Positions 60,690 through 64,000 of a DNA stretch of 64,000 bases are shown here, piece after piece; within the stretch, counting starts at the first letter, position 1; each line of letters begins with the position of its first letter. This DNA is from Amycolatopsis azurea DSM 43854. Lineage in GTDB: Bacteria > Actinomycetota > Actinomycetes > Mycobacteriales > Pseudonocardiaceae. The stretch lies in NCBI RefSeq assembly GCF_001995215.1, contig NZ_MUXN01000025.1, positions 62,001-126,000 on the forward strand, given 5' to 3'. Made by a program: the position numbers and the translations under genes. The notes below the pieces were generated by a model. The model was not told where the DNA came from and did no database searches. It saw nothing but the letters and a program-made list of their open reading frames with translations.

Positions 60690-63600
60690 CGGCCGTAGCC
60701 TCCGTGCAGTTCGTCGTGGACCCACCGGTGGAGATCCGCGAGGTTGTCCTGGATCGGGTTGTTGACACCGCGGAACGAAAGCGCGAGCGCCTTCGGGAAG
60801 GTGTCGGTCCAGAACTCCCGCAACGCGGTGAGCCGGGTGCGGCCGCCCGCGCCCGCCCGGTCGGCGAGCGTGGCGTCGATCTCGGCGATCTGCGCGGCCG
60901 GCAGCTTCATCAACCGCTCGAACAGGGCCGAGGGCAGCCGCGGGGTGCGGTCGACACCGGTGGGCACGCAGGACGTCAGCTGCTCGCACAGATCGCGGCG
61001 GATCTGCTCGTCGTCGGCGAGCACCCATTCCTCGTAGGAGGTCAACACGCTGGCCCAGCTGGACAACCTGCCGTAGGGCCGCAGCTCCAGGCGCATGCTC
61101 ACCTCGGCGGAGCCGACGCCGACGGTGATCAGCCGCGGCGACTCCTCGTCCTCGTCCTGGCCGATGCGGACCTGGTCGTTCCAGATCGCGCACAGCAGAT
61201 GGTGGAGGATCCGCTCGCGGTGTTCCGGGGTGGTCGCGAGATGACCGAAGTCGTAGCCGAGGCGCTGCCGCCATTTCAGGAAGTCCTGGCGCTGCTCGTT
61301 GCGCAGCGCGTCCGACCAGTGTTTGAGCACCTCGCGGACCTCCGGCACCTCGGTCAGTCCCATCGAGGTCCGGAACAGCACCACGGCGATGGTCTCGGCC
61401 GCGATCGGCCGGAACTCGACGATCGTGTCCGCCGACCGGGGCAGCGCCACCTCCTGCCGCAGGTACTTCTCCAGTTCGGCGTCCTTGGTCGCGGCCGGGT
61501 AGGAGAACAGGATGCGCAGGCGGCCGGTGCCGCCCGGGGCGAACCCGCCGGGCACGAGACCGGCGAGTTTCTCCCGGAACTGGAGGAGATCGTCCTCGGC
61601 CACCGACACCCCGGTCCGGCCGGCCGCCGCCGCGAGGAGGTCCTGCAACGCGGGCAGGAGCGGACGGTATTGGCCGTCCCGATGGTCGAAAAGCCGTTTG
61701 ACGGCCTGCTTCGCGCGGTCGCGGACGAAGGCGACGGCGGCCGCGGGATCCCGGTTCGCCACCATGATCTCCCACGCCTGGCGCCAGCCCAGCTCACCGA
61801 GGATCTCGTTCAGCAGGTCGCCGGGGGTCGCCGTGGGCCGCAGGCGGCCGTGCGCGGTGTGGTACTCGACGAACCGGCGGAGAACGGCCTGGTAGAAGGA
61901 ATCCAGCTCGCCGTGCCGGGGCAGCAGATAGGTGACGCCGACGCGCTGCTGGTAGAGCTCCTTGGCCCGCACGTGGAAACGCCGGGAGTCGGCTTCGGCG
62001 TGCCCGCGGAACGCCGAGACCAGCGAGGTGATGTCCCGGACCAGACTCTGCACCTTGCCGTCCCAGCGGGACGACTGGTCGTTCCACGCCGCGTTCCAGG
62101 CGCGTTTGGCCCGCCACGCGTACCACTCGTCCTGGCGGACTATCGACGCGCGGACCGCCGGATCGGCCCATTTGAGCTGCCGCAACAGTTTCTTCGTGAT
62201 CCCGACCGGGGCGGGCGGGTTCAGGGTGATCCCCGCCGGGGCGGGTGGCTCGGCCCGGCGGAGGCTCATGAGCTTGCCGAAACCGACCGCGCCGAGGCCC
62301 TCGCCCTGCCCGTCGCCGAACACGACCCGGCTCAGCCGGAACACGTCGATCTCTTCGAGCAGCCCGCGGACCGCCCGGTGCGGGTCGAAGTTCTGCACCA
62401 GCTCGGGCACCTGGCCGGTCAGCTGCTGCTCCAGCGTGCGCAGCGCGGACTCCATGGTCCTGGCCCGGGTCGCGAGCGCGTTCTGGATGTTCTCCGTCCC
62501 GCTGGCCGCCGAAGGTTCCTTGATGGGCAACGGGGCCCGGAGCCGGAGAGCGTCCAAATTGGACTCCGTGAAGAACCGCTCGACCAGGCCCGCGTTGCTC
62601 TCCGCCTGCCCGGGCGGCGGGACGACGAGCTCGGTGACCGCGGCGGCGACGAGCCGCGACGCGACGATGTCCGCGATGTCGTCGGCGGGGATCGTCATGG
62701 ACGCGACCGAACTCGTCGACACACCCCGGTTCCCGATACCCGTGGACGCCGGGGTCTCCCGTTCGACCGCGCTGTTGATGAAACTGTCCGCGAACGACAT
62801 GTAGTCACGCCGGTCGCCGTAGCGCAGCGGGTCGGTGTCCCCGCCGATGTCGGTACCCACCAGGGACAGCACGAGGGAGACGATCGAGCGGTGCAGGTCG
62901 TCGCGGCGCACCCCGGCGCCCATGCTGAAGAGGAACGCGGTCTGCACGGTGGCCGCGCGCAGCCGGATCTCGGAATGCCCGGGGTAGCGGACGGAAAGTG
63001 TCCCGCTCACCCCGGCGTGGTCCAGTTCGGTACCGGCCTGCTGGGCGTTCTGGTCGTCGACGAGGCGGAACAGGTCGAGCAGCGCGCGACCCGCGTTGAG
63101 CCGGGCGGCCCGGCCGCCGCCGAGCCCTTCCTCGAACGCCGACGGCATGAGCACCAGCGGATAGATGCGCGCCCGGTAGTCGTTGCGGCTGAAGGCGTCG
63201 CCGATCAGATGCAGGTAGTCGTAGAACAGGCCGCTGCCGGTGCCGCCCGCGACCGAGAACGCCACGAAGACGTCGCAGGACATCCCGCGGTGCCCGCCGC
63301 CGAGGACGGACAGCTCGCCGAGGGAGTTGTTGATGTTGCCGATCGCGCGGTTCAGCGGTGTCTGCGCGGGCGCCATACCCGCGCGGAAGGTTTCGAACAG
63401 CGCCGCCCGCCCGATCGTCGGCAGCTGCCCCGCGCCGCGCGAGAGCGGTCCGATCCGCGGTTCGCCCGCGGGCTGGGGCAGCCACGGGGAGACGTAGTCG
63501 TCCGCGGACAGGCGCAGGCTTCGCGCGACCTCCGGATAGGTGTCGTGCTCCGGGATCAGGTCGCGGACCAGGTGCATGGTGCGCTCGGCGGCGGCGAGGT

Positions 63601-63844
63601 GCTCGGGATCCGGCACCACCCGCCGTTCGAGGCCGCCGAACTCGTCCTCGCTCAGGTCCGCGTAGACGAACTGCAAACAGGACGGCAGCTGGTACGGCAG
63701 GAAGTTCTTGCCCTGCATGACTTCCTGCAGCGCGGCGCCGTCGGGGCCGCACAGTTCCTCGCGCAGCCGTCGTTCCAGCTCCGCGCCGACCCGGCAGCCG
63801 GTCCCGCCGAGGCCGACGAACATCATCGGCTGGTAGATCTGCAT
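60686..63844 (-). CDS. Large tubulin/FtsZ-like GTPase
   Basis: A 1052-residue protein starting at ATG 63844 (AAAGGA upstream). The N-terminal ~250 residues show the tubulin/FtsZ nucleotide site: FVGLGGTGCR (9-18) as the first loop and SVAGGTGSGL (197-206) as the tubulin signature motif, then KTVLMPSAF-like (here PLVLMPSAFEEGLGGGRAARLNAGRAL). Such proteins are annotated as tubulin-like doman proteins in Actinobacteria. The remaining ~750 residues are mainly helical, without a known motif. It opens this set of coupled genes. It may assemble into filaments on ligand or GTP binding; that is inference. Confidence 0.75.
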   Translation of the reverse strand: MQIYQPMMFVGLGGTGCRVGAELERRLREELCGPDGAALQEVMQGKNFLPYQLPSCLQFVYADLSEDEFGGLERRVVPDPEHLAAAERTMHLVRDLIPEHDTYPEVARSLRLSADDYVSPWLPQPAGEPRIGPLSRGAGQLPTIGRAALFETFRAGMAPAQTPLNRAIGNINNSLGELSVLGGGHRGMSCDVFVAFSVAGGTGSGLFYDYLHLIGDAFSRNDYRARIYPLVLMPSAFEEGLGGGRAARLNAGRALLDLFRLVDDQNAQQAGTELDHAGVSGTLSVRYPGHSEIRLRAATVQTAFLFSMGAGVRRDDLHRSIVSLVLSLVGTDIGGDTDPLRYGDRRDYMSFADSFINSAVERETPASTGIGNRGVSTSSVASMTIPADDIADIVASRLVAAAVTELVVPPPGQAESNAGLVERFFTESNLDALRLRAPLPIKEPSAASGTENIQNALATRARTMESALRTLEQQLTGQVPELVQNFDPHRAVRGLLEEIDVFRLSRVVFGDGQGEGLGAVGFGKLMSLRRAEPPAPAGITLNPPAPVGITKKLLRQLKWADPAVRASIVRQDEWYAWRAKRAWNAAWNDQSSRWDGKVQSLVRDITSLVSAFRGHAEADSRRFHVRAKELYQQRVGVTYLLPRHGELDSFYQAVLRRFVEYHTAHGRLRPTATPGDLLNEILGELGWRQAWEIMVANRDPAAAVAFVRDRAKQAVKRLFDHRDGQYRPLLPALQDLLAAAAGRTGVSVAEDDLLQFREKLAGLVPGGFAPGGTGRLRILFSYPAATKDAELEKYLRQEVALPRSADTIVEFRPIAAETIAVVLFRTSMGLTEVPEVREVLKHWSDALRNEQRQDFLKWRQRLGYDFGHLATTPEHRERILHHLLCAIWNDQVRIGQDEDEESPRLITVGVGSAEVSMRLELRPYGRLSSWASVLTSYEEWVLADDEQIRRDLCEQLTSCVPTGVDRTPRLPSALFERLMKLPAAQIAEIDATLADRAGAGGRTRLTALREFWTDTFPKALALSFRGVNNPIQDNLADLHRWVHDELHGGYGR

Positions 63845-63869
63845 CAGGGGTGGTCCTTTCTCGGCGTTC

Positions 63870-64000
63870 TCAGAGCAGGTCCGGGTAGCGGGTCGTCGCA
63901 CCGAACTCGGACTCGCCGCCTTCGTGGTCGGCGGCGAGCGTCATCGCGCCTTCGTCCCGGATCTCGAGTTCGAGTCCCTCGCCCGCGTCGCAGCGTTCGC
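63870..64000 (-). CDS. C-terminal fragment of the gene upstream of the tubulin-like gene (partial)
   Basis: Only the last 43 codons are inside the window; the frame is open to the right edge and ends with TGA at 63870-63872, 25 bp before the tubulin-like start. The fragment is acidic (ERCDAGEGLELEIRDEG) and ends TTRYPDLL. The identity cannot be judged from this piece; cotranscription with the operon is likely from the spacing. Confidence 0.55.
   Translation of the reverse strand, partial: ERCDAGEGLELEIRDEGAMTLAADHEGGESEFGATTRYPDLL

Noticed and set aside
58665..60698. A 677-codon frame on the plus strand
   Set aside because: Antisense to the membrane-protein gene, full of Arg/His/Gly/Gln runs; no ribosome site.

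Overview
This window is chromosomal DNA of a high-GC actinobacterium. The order Pseudonocardiales, and most likely Amycolatopsis, is my inference from three things: the strongly GC-biased codon use with many GTG and some TTG starts; the conservon-type signalling operon with paired P450 genes and the three ALF-repeat secreted proteins; and the dispersed long palindromes built on GTGAAGGCC..CCTT and GCGAAAGTGGCTTTCGC. No integrase, transposase, phage or CRISPR gene is visible. The only stable RNA gene is a tRNA-Ala(GGC).

Layout. 1-2.1 kb: tail of a secreted peptidase plus small housekeeping-type genes. 2.1-8 kb: a secreted crystallin-like protein and a four-gene TelA operon (two solute-binding-like proteins, one fused to a von Willebrand A domain). 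8-12.5 kb: a receiver/thioredoxin-reductase-like fusion coupled to a cyclic-nucleotide-domain histidine kinase, a GNAT enzyme and an HdeD-like membrane protein. 12.5-19.7 kb: secreted ricin/beta-helix protein, tRNA-Ala, lamin-tail protein, a broken serine hydrolase and a carboxylesterase. 19.7-24.9 kb: a complete conservon (CvnA-B-C-D plus CYP157-like and CYP154-like P450s). 25-33.1 kb: mixed accessory enzymes and regulators (epoxide hydrolase, enoyl-CoA hydratase, HxlR, MarR, two dehydrogenase-fold genes, several unknown genes).

33.1-41.4 kb: a secreted conflict locus. Three ALF-repeat proteins lie around one divergent promoter region. The largest (1445 aa) ends in what I read as a RelA/SpoT-like nucleotide pyrophosphokinase domain, and a small intracellular gene follows it at the position expected of an immunity gene. 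41.6-46.6 kb: secreted esterase-like protein, a lipoprotein, a riboflavin-synthase/RibB fusion under an FMN-type riboswitch, and a glycosyltransferase behind an inverted-repeat operator.

46.6-64 kb: the most notable region. Eleven genes on the minus strand, nine of their ten junctions being 4-bp stop/start overlaps, encode in transcription order: a tubulin-like GTPase, a multi-pass membrane protein, a membrane-anchored pseudokinase, a zinc-ribbon P-loop GTPase, a GTPase-associated (GAP1-type) membrane protein, a SLATT membrane protein, a TIR-domain protein, a MoxR AAA+ ATPase, a vWA-like protein, a large NTPase/TPR protein and a SLOG (LSDAT) protein. A twelfth, cut off by the window edge, lies just upstream. 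The component families are those named in comparative-genomic work on NTP-dependent bacterial conflict systems (MoxR-vWA, TIR, SLATT, SLOG, GTPase/GAP1). I read the operon as one multi-switch immune or self/non-self surveillance machine; that role is inference.
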